64,000 bases of DNA, taken from assembly GCA_964484265.1 (NCBI GenBank), contig CAZAFH010000006.1:1-64000 (forward strand). The letters are read 5' to 3'. Position 1 is the stretch's first letter. Each line of letters opens with the position of its first letter. The DNA comes from SIAQ01 sp964484265. GTDB taxonomy: Bacteria; Planctomycetota; Planctomycetia; Gemmatales; Gemmataceae. Positions 36,821 through 45,868 of the stretch are shown here, in pieces. The notes beneath the pieces were generated by a model. It did not search any database. It had not been told where the DNA came from and saw only the letters and a program-made list of their open reading frames with translations. Position numbers and translations under genes: made by a program.

Positions 36821-37183
36821 ATGTTTCGCGTCGGTCTCAGTGCGGTGTTGATGATGCTCGTGTCGTTGCCCAACGGCATCTGCTACTGCCACGCCTTTGA
36901 AGATGGGCACGAAGCTGAATCGGCACATCATTCCTCCCCCGGCGAATCCACTCACGAAGACGACCCTTGCGATGACGACCACGAGTGCTCTTGCAAGCTC
37001 AAGCCGACGCTCGCCTGTGACGGTGGGCAACTGCTGAATCTCGGCGAATCGCATACCAGTCTCGTCCTTTATTCCATTCCGATTCTGGAAACCAATTCAG
37101 TCGCCGTGGAAACGCATCGAACGCCTGAGATCTTTCCGCACGCCATTTCTTTATCTGTGTTGCACTGCGCGCTTCGCATCTGA
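36821..37183 (+). CDS. Small secreted His/Asp/Glu-rich protein
   Basis: 120 residues with a signal peptide (MFRVGLSAVLMMLVSLPNG). Residues 25-65 are rich in His, Asp, Glu and Cys (CHAFEDGHEAESAHHSS, HEDDPCDDDHECSCKLKP), which suggests metal binding in the periplasm. The gene is 124 bases before a membrane fusion protein gene and belongs by position to the efflux locus. The C-terminus (LLNLGESHTSLVLYSIPIL) is unremarkable. I know no named family. The upstream sequence contains a T-tract and AGGGGCG before the ATG. Confidence 0.72.
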   Translation: MFRVGLSAVLMMLVSLPNGICYCHAFEDGHEAESAHHSSPGESTHEDDPCDDDHECSCKLKPTLACDGGQLLNLGESHTSLVLYSIPILETNSVAVETHRTPEIFPHAISLSVLHCALRI

Positions 37184-37258
37184 CATTTTCCGCAAGTTGA
37201 CTTCGCACACAACGCTTTCCTGAATTCCGCTGTCGGCCTTTGCATTTCGCTCGAGATG

Positions 37259-37285
37259 TTGCTGAGCGCTAAGCCGCAAGCGGCA
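37259..37285. repeat. Single arm of the GCTTGCGG/CTTAGCG family
   Basis: The core GAGCGCTAAGCCGCAAGCGG lies 22 bases before the membrane fusion protein ATG, inside the leader of the operon. No inverted partner is found nearby. Confidence 0.8.
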
Positions 37286-37307
37286 AAACGCGAACGAGGA
37301 GTTTGCC

Positions 37308-38672
37308 ATGCAGTTCTCCAAGATATTGCAGACGTTTATAGGTCCGATTGTCATTATCGGGTTTCTCTACCTGGGTTGGACCACCCAGGAAACTTGGAAA
37401 CCCTGGCTGATTCCGCCGAAAGACAATTCGGATGATGCCAAGCAAGAGCCGGCTCCGGACAACCCGGAAGTCGTCAAGCTCACCGAACAGGCGCAAGCGA
37501 ACCTGAAGCTGACGGTCAAGGAGATCGAGCCGACGACTTATTGGCGGAAGCTCTCGATTCCCGGTTCAGTGATCGATCGCCCCGGGCATAGCGATCGCGC
37601 CGTCGCCGCTCCGATTGCGGGCGTCATCACTCAGGTGACGGCTGTCCCAGGCAAGGCGTTTCGCGCGGGGGACGAGTTGTTTCGGATTCGTCTTGCGAGC
37701 GACTCATTTCAGTCCAGCCAGATGGAGCTATTCAAGAGTGTTCGCGAGCTTGAAATCGTTCGCCGAGAACGCAAACGGCTCGAAGGCGTTCCTGCGGGAA
37801 CCGTGCCGGCGACGCGCTTTCTCGAATTGCAATACCAGGAAGATCGGCTGAACGTGCTTCTGCAAGCCCATCGCCAGGATCTGCGGACTCGGCAACTCAC
37901 TGAGGCCCAAATATTGGCGATCGAGCAGAAGGGGCAATTCGTCACCGAGGTCGTCATCCGCATGCCGGATCGACTCGGACATTTGCACGGCGCCGAAACT
38001 GGCTCTCCGCACGACTCGACGACGCCCGTGGAATATGAAGTGCAGGACCTCAAGGTGAACCTGGGCGACTTCGTGCAGACGGGCCAGGTGCTCGCGTACC
38101 TGGCCGACCATAGATTCCTTTACGTCGAAGGGCGAGCGCTCAAGCACGAGGCGAAGTGGATCACTCGGGCAGCCAGGCTGGGACTGCCGGTGGAAGTCGT
38201 GTTTTCCGAAGACGACGATGGGACGCCCGTGGACGTCCTGAAGAATTTGACCATCGAATTCATGAGCAACACGATGGACAGCACCGGGTTGACGCTGCCG
38301 ATCTACATTCCATTTGCCAATCCGGTGGTCGGTTACGAGCGATCGGGAAAGACCTTCCGCGCCGGTAAGTATCGGCCTGGCCAAAGGGCGCTCGTGAAAG
38401 TCGCTGTGAAAAAGCTCGATGACGTGTTTGTCATGCCTGTGGCTGGCGTGGCGCGCGAAGGTCCGGACGCTTATGTCTTCAAGCAGAATGGGAACACGTT
38501 TATCCGCAAGGCCGTGACGATCTTGCACGAGGATTCGGACTCATTGGTGCTCGCCAACGATGGCTCGATTCTTCCGGGTCAATACCTCGCACAAAACGCC
38601 GCCGCGGCTTTGAATCGCGCCCTGAAGGCCGGCCAGGCGGGCGGCGGCGGACACCATCATCACCATGATTGA
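37308..38672 (+). CDS. RND efflux periplasmic adaptor (membrane fusion protein, CusB/CzcB-like)
   Basis: 454 residues. One membrane anchor at 10-27 (FIGPIVIIGFLYLGWTT). The barrel-sandwich half-motifs are APIAGVITQVTAVPGKAFRAGDELFRI and VNLGDFVQTGQVLAYLADH, split by a coiled-coil hairpin at about 140-215 (MELFKSVRELEIVRRERKRLEG). The C-terminal domain (YRPGQRALVKVAVKKLDDVFVMPVAGVAREG) is the membrane-proximal barrel. The extreme C-terminus is GGGGHHHHHD, a natural oligo-His tail that could bind metal. It is probably in an operon with the RND pump 448 bases further on. Confidence 0.92.
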   Translation: MQFSKILQTFIGPIVIIGFLYLGWTTQETWKPWLIPPKDNSDDAKQEPAPDNPEVVKLTEQAQANLKLTVKEIEPTTYWRKLSIPGSVIDRPGHSDRAVAAPIAGVITQVTAVPGKAFRAGDELFRIRLASDSFQSSQMELFKSVRELEIVRRERKRLEGVPAGTVPATRFLELQYQEDRLNVLLQAHRQDLRTRQLTEAQILAIEQKGQFVTEVVIRMPDRLGHLHGAETGSPHDSTTPVEYEVQDLKVNLGDFVQTGQVLAYLADHRFLYVEGRALKHEAKWITRAARLGLPVEVVFSEDDDGTPVDVLKNLTIEFMSNTMDSTGLTLPIYIPFANPVVGYERSGKTFRAGKYRPGQRALVKVAVKKLDDVFVMPVAGVAREGPDAYVFKQNGNTFIRKAVTILHEDSDSLVLANDGSILPGQYLAQNAAAALNRALKAGQAGGGGHHHHHD

Positions 38673-39120
38673 GTGTTGAATGAGTACTGCCTCTCCCTCC
38701 GGGTGTGGGTTGGGATGAGGGGGCGTCTGCAATGGCGTGTCCTTAGTCAACACTGCACGCTCCCCCCTCACCCCCGACCTGGGCTGATGAAAACCATTGG
38801 AGATTCGGCCGAATGAACGTCATCGGCCACATTCGGAAATGTTGCGCTTTCGGCTCCCTCTCCCCCAGTAATCTGGGGGAGAGGGCCGGGGTGAGGGGGT
38901 CGTGTACCGCCCATAAGTATATTGATGTCGCGTGGCACTTCGTCCCCCTCACCCCCAGCCCCTCTCCCCCAGATTACTGGGGGAGAGGGGAGCAGAAGGC
39001 GCTACAAAATCCGGATGATACCTGTCCGAGTTATTCATCAGCCCACCCCCGCCCCCTCTCCCAGTGGTAGAGGGGAGAAAATGCGCGAACTGAAAACCAC
39101 TGCGTGAGAACTTAAACACC
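38673..39120. repeat. 448-bp gap built from CCCTCTCCCCC repeats
   Basis: Between the adaptor and the pump genes the DNA contains several copies of the family CCCTCACCCCCxxCCCCTCTCCC, with partial inverted copies at 38690-38730, 38760-38790, 38858-38900, 38942-38990 and 39043-39075. The arms CCCTCTCCCCCAGTAATCTG (38860) and its complement (38962) form a long hairpin. The family also occurs at 11346-11468 and 60280-60425. No gene. Confidence 0.75.
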
Positions 39121-42100
39121 ATGCTCAATGCCGTCATACGCTTTTCGCTTCGCTATCGCATGCTCGTGGTATTTCTTAGCCTTGCCGTGATGCTGTACGG
39201 CAGCTACATCACGGTACATCTGCCTATCGATGTCTTCCCCGATCTCGATCGGCCGCGCGTCGTGATTCTCACCGAAGCGCCGAATCTGGCGCCGGAGGAG
39301 ATCGAGACGCTGATCACGTTTCCGATTGAATCGTCGGTCCTCGGCGCCACGGGCGTGCAGGCGGTGCGCAGCCAATCGACGATGGGCCAATCGGTCGTCA
39401 ATGTCGAGTTCGACTGGCATATCCCGATCTTCACGGCCAGACAGATCGTTCAGGAGCGCCTCACTTCGCTGGAGGGCACGTTTCCGCCGGGCATCCGTCC
39501 GCAGATGGGGCCGGTAAGCTCGTTGATGGGGCAGGTAATGGTCGTGGGCGTTGCCAGGCAAACCGGGCCGAACGACGGCGACCTGGCGCCGGTGGGGAAG
39601 ACTCGATACATCGCCGAGCTTAAACGGGATACAAACGCAGGCACGATTCGTCTCTCGGTCTGGAATCCGCTTGGCCCGGGAGGCACAATCCTTCGCGATC
39701 CGCACAAATGGAAAGCCCTGGAAGTCAAGGACACGGAATTGACGTTGACTTGCAAAAAGCCCCGGCTGAGTTCCGCGACGCTGCCAACCGCGGAGCTTAG
39801 TTCCGCGCCGAAAATGGTGGAATTGAAGAGCGTGCCCGACGAACCGGGTGAATTCCAGGCGAAAGACTCGCTGCCCAGCATCGACCCGGCGAAATTCCGC
39901 GAGATGGAACGCCAGGTAACTGTGACGCTCAACGGCGAGGCCCATGATGTCGTCTTCCAGCCAAGTTCGCAACAACAACTCGACCTGCGCACGACCGCTG
40001 ACTGGATCATCCGACCGCGCCTGATGAAAATCGCTGGCATCGCCCAGGTCCTCATCATCGGCGGCGGACGCAAACAGTATCAGGTGCTCGTCGATCCCAA
40101 CGCGCTTACTCGCTTCGACGTCTCCTTGAAAGAGGTCGAGGAAGCCGTGCGCAAGAGCAACCTCAACGCAAGCGGCGGGTATGCCGAGCGCGGCGACAAA
40201 GAGAGGCCGATCCGCGTGCTCGCGCGGCTGGGGCCGGATCGTTTGAAAGTGCTCAGCGATCTCGAACAGGTCGTCGTCAAGGCGACGCCGAAACGCAATA
40301 TCCTCGTCAGCGAGGTGGCGCGCGTCACTGAAGGCGCCCAACTCAAGCGAGGCGACGCCAGTGTTAACGGTTTCCCAGGCGTGCTCATGAGCGTTCGCAA
40401 GCAGCCCCACAAGGACACCCGCGCGGTGACGATGGAAGTGGCATCTGCACTGCGCGAACTTGAGGCCACGCTGCCAACTGACATCGTAATCAATTCCGAC
40501 ATTTTCCGAATGCAGGGTTTTATCGATCGAGCGATATTCAATGTCGGGGAAGCCCTGGCGATCGGGGCGTTTCTCGTGCTCATCGTGCTGTTTCTGTTCC
40601 TGCTCAACTACCGAACGACGCTGATTTCATTGGTGGCGATTCCGCTCTCGCTGGTCGTTACCAGCGTGGTGTTCCGCCTGTCCGGTTGGCTGTCGGGCGT
40701 GGATCTTACGATCAACGTGATGACGCTGGGAGGCATTGCCGTGGCGCTCGGCGAGCTTGTCGATGACGCCATCGTGGATGTCGAAAACATTTTCCGCCGA
40801 CTGCGGGAGAACAATCTGCTGCCGTCACCAAGGCCGGCGCTGCACGTCGTCTACGAAGCCAGCATCGAGGTTCGCGGCGCGATCGTGTTCGGGACGGCGA
40901 TGGTCATCCTGGTGTTCATTCCGCTGTTCGCACTGACGGGGATGGAGGGCCGGCTGTTCGTGCCGCTGGGCGTGGCCTATATCGTATCGATCCTGGCTTC
41001 GCTACTGGTTTCGCTCACGGTGACTCCGGTGCTCAGCTATTACCTGCTGCCGCAATCGAAAGCGACGCACGAGCACGACGACAGCCCGCTGCTGCGCGTG
41101 CTCAAGTGGATGGTGGCGCCGGTGATTCGATTCAGCATGAAATTCGCTGGCTCGCTGCTGTTCGCGACCTGGATTCTGGTGGCCGTCGGTGTCTGGCTGC
41201 TGACGCAGATCGGGGCGGATTTCCTGCCGCAATTCGACGAGGGCAGCGTGCAGGTGAATCTCACGCTGCCGTCGGGGTCGTCGTTGCAGGCATCCAATCA
41301 GCAAGCAGAAATCATCGACGGCTTGTTCCGCTCATTGCAAAAATCGCCCAAGAATCCCAAGGGCGAGATATTGCAATTCTGTCGGCGCACAGGCCGGGCA
41401 GAGAACGACGAGGAAAGCGATCCCGTGAGTATCGCTGAGTACATCCTGACGATCAACGCCGACGCGGACAAATCGCGGGCCGAGACGTTGAAGTACATTC
41501 TCGACCAGGTCAACGAGAATCTCGCGCCTGGTATCGAAGTCGAGGCGGAGCAGCCGTTGCAGCATCTCATCGGCCACATGTTGACCGGTGTGAAAGCGCA
41601 GATCGCCATCAAGATTTTCGGCGACGATCTGAATGTGCTGCACAAGACGGCGGAACAGATCAAGCACAGCATCAAAGACATTCCCGGCCTGACGCCGCCC
41701 GTGGTCGAGACGCAAGAGATGATCGACGAACTGCACATCAGCGTGCGCCCGGACAAGCTGGCCTTCCATGGCATCGATCGCGAGTTCGTCACGGACTTCG
41801 TCGGCACGGCTTTGAAAGGCGAAGCGGTGTCACAGGTGATCGAAGGGCAGCGACGTTTCGACGTCCTGGTTCGGCTCGACGATCGCTTCCGCACCGACTT
41901 CGCGAACATTGGCAACCTTCGTGTCGAATTGCCCAATCATCGCGGGACCGTACCGCTCGAAGAACTCGTGAAGATCAACGAACACGGCTTCGGCGCCAAC
42001 CAGATTAGCCGGGAGAACGCGCGCCGGCGCATCATCGTTCGCTGCAACACGCAGGGACGCGACCTGGGCAGCGTGGTCGAGGATATCAAGCACGCGGTGA

Positions 42101-42711
42101 AGCGCGACATCACAGTCCCGGCCGGTTATTCAATCGAATACGGCGGCGTCTTCGAAAACCAGGCGGAAGCGACGCGCTTGATCTCGATGCTCGCCGCCGT
42201 GTCGATCGTCGGCATGTTCGTCGTGCTCTACATGCTGTTCCCGTCCACGCGCGTCGTGCTGCAAATTCTCAACGCACTGCCGACGGCGTTCATTGGGGGC
42301 GTCCTGGCGCTGCTGCTCACGCGCCAGTCGCTTACCGTCGCCAGCATGGTCGGCTTTATCTCGCTCGGCGGAATCTCGGCACGCAACGGCATCTTGCTCG
42401 TCACGCATTACTTCCACCTGATGAAACATGAAGGCGAAGCGTTCAGCGAAAAGATGATCCTGCGCGGTAGTCTCGAACGCCTTTCGCCCGTATTGATGAC
42501 AGCGCTCACTGCGGGTATCGGCCTGATCCCGCTCGTTCATGGCGGACTGGAGCCTGGCCGCGAGATATTGTATCCCGTCGCCACGGTCATCCTCGGCGGG
42601 TTGATCACCTCCACACTGTGCGAGTTCTTGATCCATCCCGGCCTGTTCTGGAAATTCAGCGGCGTGGACGCAGTTCGAATCGTCGAGGAAATGGGCAAAG
42701 AGGAATCCTAG
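39121..42711 (+). CDS. Heavy-metal RND efflux pump (CusA/CzcA-like) with an inserted domain
   Basis: 1196 residues, against about 1040 for CzcA/CusA. Twelve membrane segments flank two large periplasmic loops. Signatures are present: TVHLPIDVFPDL, ELVDDAIVDVENIFRRLRENN, GGLEPGREILYPVATVILGGLITS. The excess is an insertion at about residues 146-281, inside the first periplasmic porter loop, between the conserved SLMGQVMVVGV and QLDLRTTADWIIRPRL. The inserted domain (YIAELKRDTNAGTIRLSVWN, ALEVKDTELTLTCKKP, QVTVTLNGEAHDVVF) resembles the mature part of the lipoprotein encoded next (VEFTVDPATKTATIYILDD). The pump exports metal ions or cations using proton motive force. Confidence 0.94.
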   Translation: MLNAVIRFSLRYRMLVVFLSLAVMLYGSYITVHLPIDVFPDLDRPRVVILTEAPNLAPEEIETLITFPIESSVLGATGVQAVRSQSTMGQSVVNVEFDWHIPIFTARQIVQERLTSLEGTFPPGIRPQMGPVSSLMGQVMVVGVARQTGPNDGDLAPVGKTRYIAELKRDTNAGTIRLSVWNPLGPGGTILRDPHKWKALEVKDTELTLTCKKPRLSSATLPTAELSSAPKMVELKSVPDEPGEFQAKDSLPSIDPAKFREMERQVTVTLNGEAHDVVFQPSSQQQLDLRTTADWIIRPRLMKIAGIAQVLIIGGGRKQYQVLVDPNALTRFDVSLKEVEEAVRKSNLNASGGYAERGDKERPIRVLARLGPDRLKVLSDLEQVVVKATPKRNILVSEVARVTEGAQLKRGDASVNGFPGVLMSVRKQPHKDTRAVTMEVASALRELEATLPTDIVINSDIFRMQGFIDRAIFNVGEALAIGAFLVLIVLFLFLLNYRTTLISLVAIPLSLVVTSVVFRLSGWLSGVDLTINVMTLGGIAVALGELVDDAIVDVENIFRRLRENNLLPSPRPALHVVYEASIEVRGAIVFGTAMVILVFIPLFALTGMEGRLFVPLGVAYIVSILASLLVSLTVTPVLSYYLLPQSKATHEHDDSPLLRVLKWMVAPVIRFSMKFAGSLLFATWILVAVGVWLLTQIGADFLPQFDEGSVQVNLTLPSGSSLQASNQQAEIIDGLFRSLQKSPKNPKGEILQFCRRTGRAENDEESDPVSIAEYILTINADADKSRAETLKYILDQVNENLAPGIEVEAEQPLQHLIGHMLTGVKAQIAIKIFGDDLNVLHKTAEQIKHSIKDIPGLTPPVVETQEMIDELHISVRPDKLAFHGIDREFVTDFVGTALKGEAVSQVIEGQRRFDVLVRLDDRFRTDFANIGNLRVELPNHRGTVPLEELVKINEHGFGANQISRENARRRIIVRCNTQGRDLGSVVEDIKHAVKRDITVPAGYSIEYGGVFENQAEATRLISMLAAVSIVGMFVVLYMLFPSTRVVLQILNALPTAFIGGVLALLLTRQSLTVASMVGFISLGGISARNGILLVTHYFHLMKHEGEAFSEKMILRGSLERLSPVLMTALTAGIGLIPLVHGGLEPGREILYPVATVILGGLITSTLCEFLIHPGLFWKFSGVDAVRIVEEMGKEES

Positions 42712-42714
42712 GGA

Positions 42715-42767
42715 CTGCTTGCGTTTAGCGCTCGGAATATTCCATGCGGAGCGCGAAACGCAAGCGG
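42715..42767. repeat. Hairpin, GCTTGCG/TTAGCG family, variant
   Basis: Arms 42715-42735 and 42746-42767 pair, with the loop containing the self-complementary GGAATATTCC (42734-42743). It follows the pump stop by 4 bases and is placed like a terminator, yet the next gene of the locus lies just beyond. Confidence 0.8.
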
Positions 42768-42813
42768 AACACGAATCAACCACTATCGTTACCCACATTG
42801 AAGGAGCTATCGA

Positions 42814-43326
42814 ATGATCTGTCGCATGTACTTGTGCTTGGCTTTGTTTGCCGCATTGCTGGCCCCGGTCGGATTATCGGGGTGCAAGGACGGTGCCAAA
42901 AAGACTGACCCCACCACGCCGGCGAAAAAGACCGAGGCCGCTCACGATCATCCCACTGAAGGTCCCCACGGCGGAAAACTCGTCGAATGGGGCGAAGACG
43001 TCTTCCACGTCGAATTCACCGTCGATCCAGCCACCAAGACCGCGACCATTTATATCCTCGACGATAAAGCGAAACCGTCGTCAAAAATCGAAGCGGCCAA
43101 GATCAGCAAGGTCAAGGTCCGCGTGACCAATGCCAAGCCTGCCATCACCGTCGAAATGAAACACGACCCGAAGAAGAGCAGCGACAAAGACGGCGTCGCA
43201 TTCGTCGGCACGCATGACCGCTTCGGCGAGGCCGGCGAAATTCACGGCACCATCGATGGCGTCATCGAAGGCAATCCGCCATTCTCCGGTGACCTGAAGT
43301 ACAAGGCCGGCGAAAAGAAGAAATAG
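42814..43326 (+). CDS. Metal-locus lipoprotein with beta domain like the RND insert
   Basis: 170 residues. Signal peptide with lipobox LSGC (residues 19-25), so lipid-anchored. A His-rich linker (HDHPTEGPHGGKL) is followed by a domain at about 60-165 whose strands (FHVEFTVDPATKTATIYILDDKAK, KVKVRVTNAKPAITVEMKHDP, FGEAGEIHGTIDGVIEGNPPF) parallel those of the domain inserted in the upstream pump. AAGGAG precedes the ATG. It probably works with the pump on the periplasmic side, possibly delivering metal. The metal is unknown. Confidence 0.82.
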   Translation: MICRMYLCLALFAALLAPVGLSGCKDGAKKTDPTTPAKKTEAAHDHPTEGPHGGKLVEWGEDVFHVEFTVDPATKTATIYILDDKAKPSSKIEAAKISKVKVRVTNAKPAITVEMKHDPKKSSDKDGVAFVGTHDRFGEAGEIHGTIDGVIEGNPPFSGDLKYKAGEKKK

Positions 43327-44127
43327 ATAATCAATTCAAACCACGGATAACACGAATGGGCACGGATAAATGCAGAAAAGAAATGGAAGAATAATTGGTA
43401 TTGCCGATATTCCCCATCACTCCCATCCGTGGCGTTACTACTATCCGCCAGTTCCTTCGATCGCTGCGAAGATTTCTTGGTCAGCCGGATAAGGACCTCG
43501 GAGGAAGGTCCGGCGAGCCGAGCCGGACCGGTGTAACACCGAGAGCCTTGGCTCTTCTCGTCCCGTTCGGCTCGCGGGACCTGCTTGATTGCAGCTCTGT
43601 CACGTTAGGCCGTTGCAATACCCAGCACGGCTTCTCTTTGGGAGGCTTGAAAAATAACGTCCGTGTCTGCCGCTTGCGGCTTAGCGCTCAGCATGGTGCC
43701 CTGTTGAGCGCTAAGCCGCAAGCGGCAAACGCGAATCGGGAAGTTCTTCTTCGCACGATACTTTGCCTTTTTCCTGACTGTATTTATCCGTTTCTTTGGT
43801 GTTATCGGTGGTTTATCTTTTTTTGGTTGCGACTTTGCTTCGCTAGGTTCCTTCCGTGGCTGAATTATCTTTGTTCGTTGCGGTAAGCGGGCGCCGGTTT
43901 GCCCAGACCGCCGGGGTTCGCCGTTGCACGGTCGGCAAGGTTTGAATAAAGCGCCTAACGAGATACCGCACCCTGAATTCTTGAAACGGAACAATCGATC
44001 CCGTTTCTGACTGAATTTTCGATTCATTGCGTCCGATTTTTTGCTTATGCATCAACTATGCGGTAAGATTTTTTTAAGTTCGGTCGGTAGCCAGCCAATG
44101 ACTGACGAGCCAACAAGGGGAATTGCG
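43327..44127. repeat. 800-bp gene-free region with nested inverted repeats
   Basis: Outermost pair: CCACGGATAACAC-family arms 43338-43374 and 43779-43815. Nested inside are a GGTCCGGCGAGCC..GGCTCGCGGGAC pair (43506-43583) and a GCTTGCGG/CTTAGCG hairpin (43667-43728). 43816-44127 is unstructured and AT-richer, with the Shine-Dalgarno AAGGGG of the next gene at its end. Open frames here (for example 43395-43886) run through the palindromes and are not genes. Confidence 0.7.
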
Positions 44128-44505
44128 ATGTCGAAAGAGTTAATGGAAATTGTGCTCCCCCGCCTGGCTCGGCCGCTCTATCATCACCTTGCCGAATTTC
44201 AAAATGGGCGAATGGATGAAGATCAGTTCACTGCGAAGTTCGAAAAAGAACTCCAGCGCCAACACCATTGGCTCGCGAAGAAGGGCATCGCCGTCGCACG
44301 GGCGGCGGTCGCGATTCACGCTGCCGTCATCGTACTAAGTCTGACCGGATTGCGCTCCGAGGCCGAGGAATCGGGCATGCCGTTGGAAGTTCTCGAATTT
44401 CATGCCGTGCAAGAGGCAGCGATCGACGTTGCCGAGAATTATGGCATGGACCGCATCCGCGCGACAAACGCCATCTCGAAGCTAGTCGCGCGCTACGGAG
44501 AGTAG
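44128..44505 (+). CDS. Hypothetical helical protein
   Basis: 125 residues from the ATG at 44128 (AAGGGG 9 bases upstream). An ATG at 44098 is in frame but has no Shine-Dalgarno. The sequence is almost wholly alpha-helical: LMEIVLPRLARPLYHHLAEFQNG, VARAAVAIHAAVIVLSLTGL, FHAVQEAAIDVAENYGMDRIRATNAISKLVARY. A short hydrophobic patch is not long enough for a membrane helix. No family known to me. It stands alone between a repeat region and the FHA-kinase gene. Confidence 0.65.
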   Translation: MSKELMEIVLPRLARPLYHHLAEFQNGRMDEDQFTAKFEKELQRQHHWLAKKGIAVARAAVAIHAAVIVLSLTGLRSEAEESGMPLEVLEFHAVQEAAIDVAENYGMDRIRATNAISKLVARYGE

Positions 44506-44634
44506 TGCCAACTCCACCGGCGCCTTTACGTGGGCTTCGTGTCATTCCGATTATTATTCACTCCCATACAATATTGCGCATGCAGCGGATCGAATCGGAT
44601 CCGCAGCTCCTAATCACCTGTGCAGTTCGTGGCC

Positions 44635-45831
44635 ATGCGCGTATTACTCAACGTCATCGCCGGCCCACACAAGGGTCTGGAATTCGCGTTCGATCGGCAT
44701 GATACTTTTCTGGTCGGCCGATCCAAGCACGCGCATTTCCAGTTGCCCGCGAAGGACAAATATTTTTCGCGCATCCATTTCATGCTGGAAGTGAATCCTC
44801 CCGAGTGCCGGCTCATCGACATGGGCAGCCACAATGGCACGTTCGTGAACGGCGCCCAGGTCTTCACCGCCGACCTCAAGGATGGCGACCAGATTCGGGC
44901 CGGTCATACGATTCTGCGCGTGAGCGTGAAGCGCGTCAGCGCCTCGCCGACGTCATCTCCGACAATTAGCTTTCACCCCGAGGAGGTCAATGCCGTGGGG
45001 ATGCCCAGCATTCCCGGCTACACCCTGGAACGCGAAATCGGGCGAGGCGTCATGGGCGTTACCTACCTTGCCCAGCGAGTCGGGCATCCGTCGCAGTATG
45101 CCGTCAAGGTCATTCGGCCAGCGACGCAACCGGCCGAGGCGCAGATCCACGAATTCCTCCGCCAGGCGCGGATGCTCACGCGTCTCGATCATGCACACAT
45201 CCTGCGCTTGCGTGAAGCCAACGTCTGTCCCGCGGGCATTTATTTTGTCACCGATTACTTCGCCAGTCTGAATATGACGGATCTCCTCAAGCGAGACGGA
45301 CCGCTCTCGGTGAAGCGAACCGTGCGAATCGCGAATCAGATACTGCATGCGCTTATGTATGCGCATTCCCATCATTTCGTGCATCGCGACATCAAGCCTG
45401 GAAATATCCTGATCGGCGAAATCGAGGGCAAAGAGACCGTGATGCTCGCCGACTTCGGCCTTGGCCGAATCTATCAAACCGCGCCGTTCAGCGGGCTGGG
45501 ATTGACGGCATCGTTGCTGGACCTCGTGTCGTACATTCCGCCCGAGGTGCTGTTTAATTTTCACGACGTGAATCCCGCCGCGGACCAGTACTCGACAGCC
45601 GCCGTGTTGTACCAGTTATTGACGGCGGCGCCGGCACTTGAGATGCCGACGGCGAAAGAGCGGCGGTATTCGTCGATGCTGCGGCGAATGTTCGTGCCGT
45701 TGACGGAACGCCGCAACGACCTGCCGCCGGCGCTGGCCGACGCGATCCACAAGGCGCTGTCCCGCACCGTGGGTCAGCGTTATGCCGGAGTCGCCGAGTT
45801 CCGCCAGGCGATCCTCGCGGCGATTACGTGA
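44635..45831 (+). CDS. FHA-domain Ser/Thr protein kinase
   Basis: 398 residues from the ATG at 44635 (a GTG five codons earlier is also possible). Residues 5-100 are an FHA domain (LVGRSKHAHFQLPAKDKYFSRIHFMLEV, IDMGSHNGTFVNGAQV), which reads phosphothreonine. Residues 125-395 form a kinase: EIGRGVMGVTYLAQR, YAVKVI, HRDIKPGNILI, and DFG as ADFGLGR. No membrane segment is present, so it is cytosolic, unlike the kinase at 28436. It differs from that enzyme in keeping DFG. Perhaps it phosphorylates targets recognised by its own FHA domain. It precedes the CE15-like gene by 37 bases. Confidence 0.92.
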   Translation: MRVLLNVIAGPHKGLEFAFDRHDTFLVGRSKHAHFQLPAKDKYFSRIHFMLEVNPPECRLIDMGSHNGTFVNGAQVFTADLKDGDQIRAGHTILRVSVKRVSASPTSSPTISFHPEEVNAVGMPSIPGYTLEREIGRGVMGVTYLAQRVGHPSQYAVKVIRPATQPAEAQIHEFLRQARMLTRLDHAHILRLREANVCPAGIYFVTDYFASLNMTDLLKRDGPLSVKRTVRIANQILHALMYAHSHHFVHRDIKPGNILIGEIEGKETVMLADFGLGRIYQTAPFSGLGLTASLLDLVSYIPPEVLFNFHDVNPAADQYSTAAVLYQLLTAAPALEMPTAKERRYSSMLRRMFVPLTERRNDLPPALADAIHKALSRTVGQRYAGVAEFRQAILAAIT

Positions 45832-45868
45832 CACTGCCGTTTATCCAACCATCCACGAGGGACCTCTC

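Noticed and set aside
38673..39120. CRISPR-like array in the C-rich gap
   Set aside because: The repeats are inverted and unequally spaced, not direct repeats with unique spacers of constant length.
43395..43886. 163-codon frame in the repeat region
   Set aside because: It runs through three nested palindromes and has no start signal.
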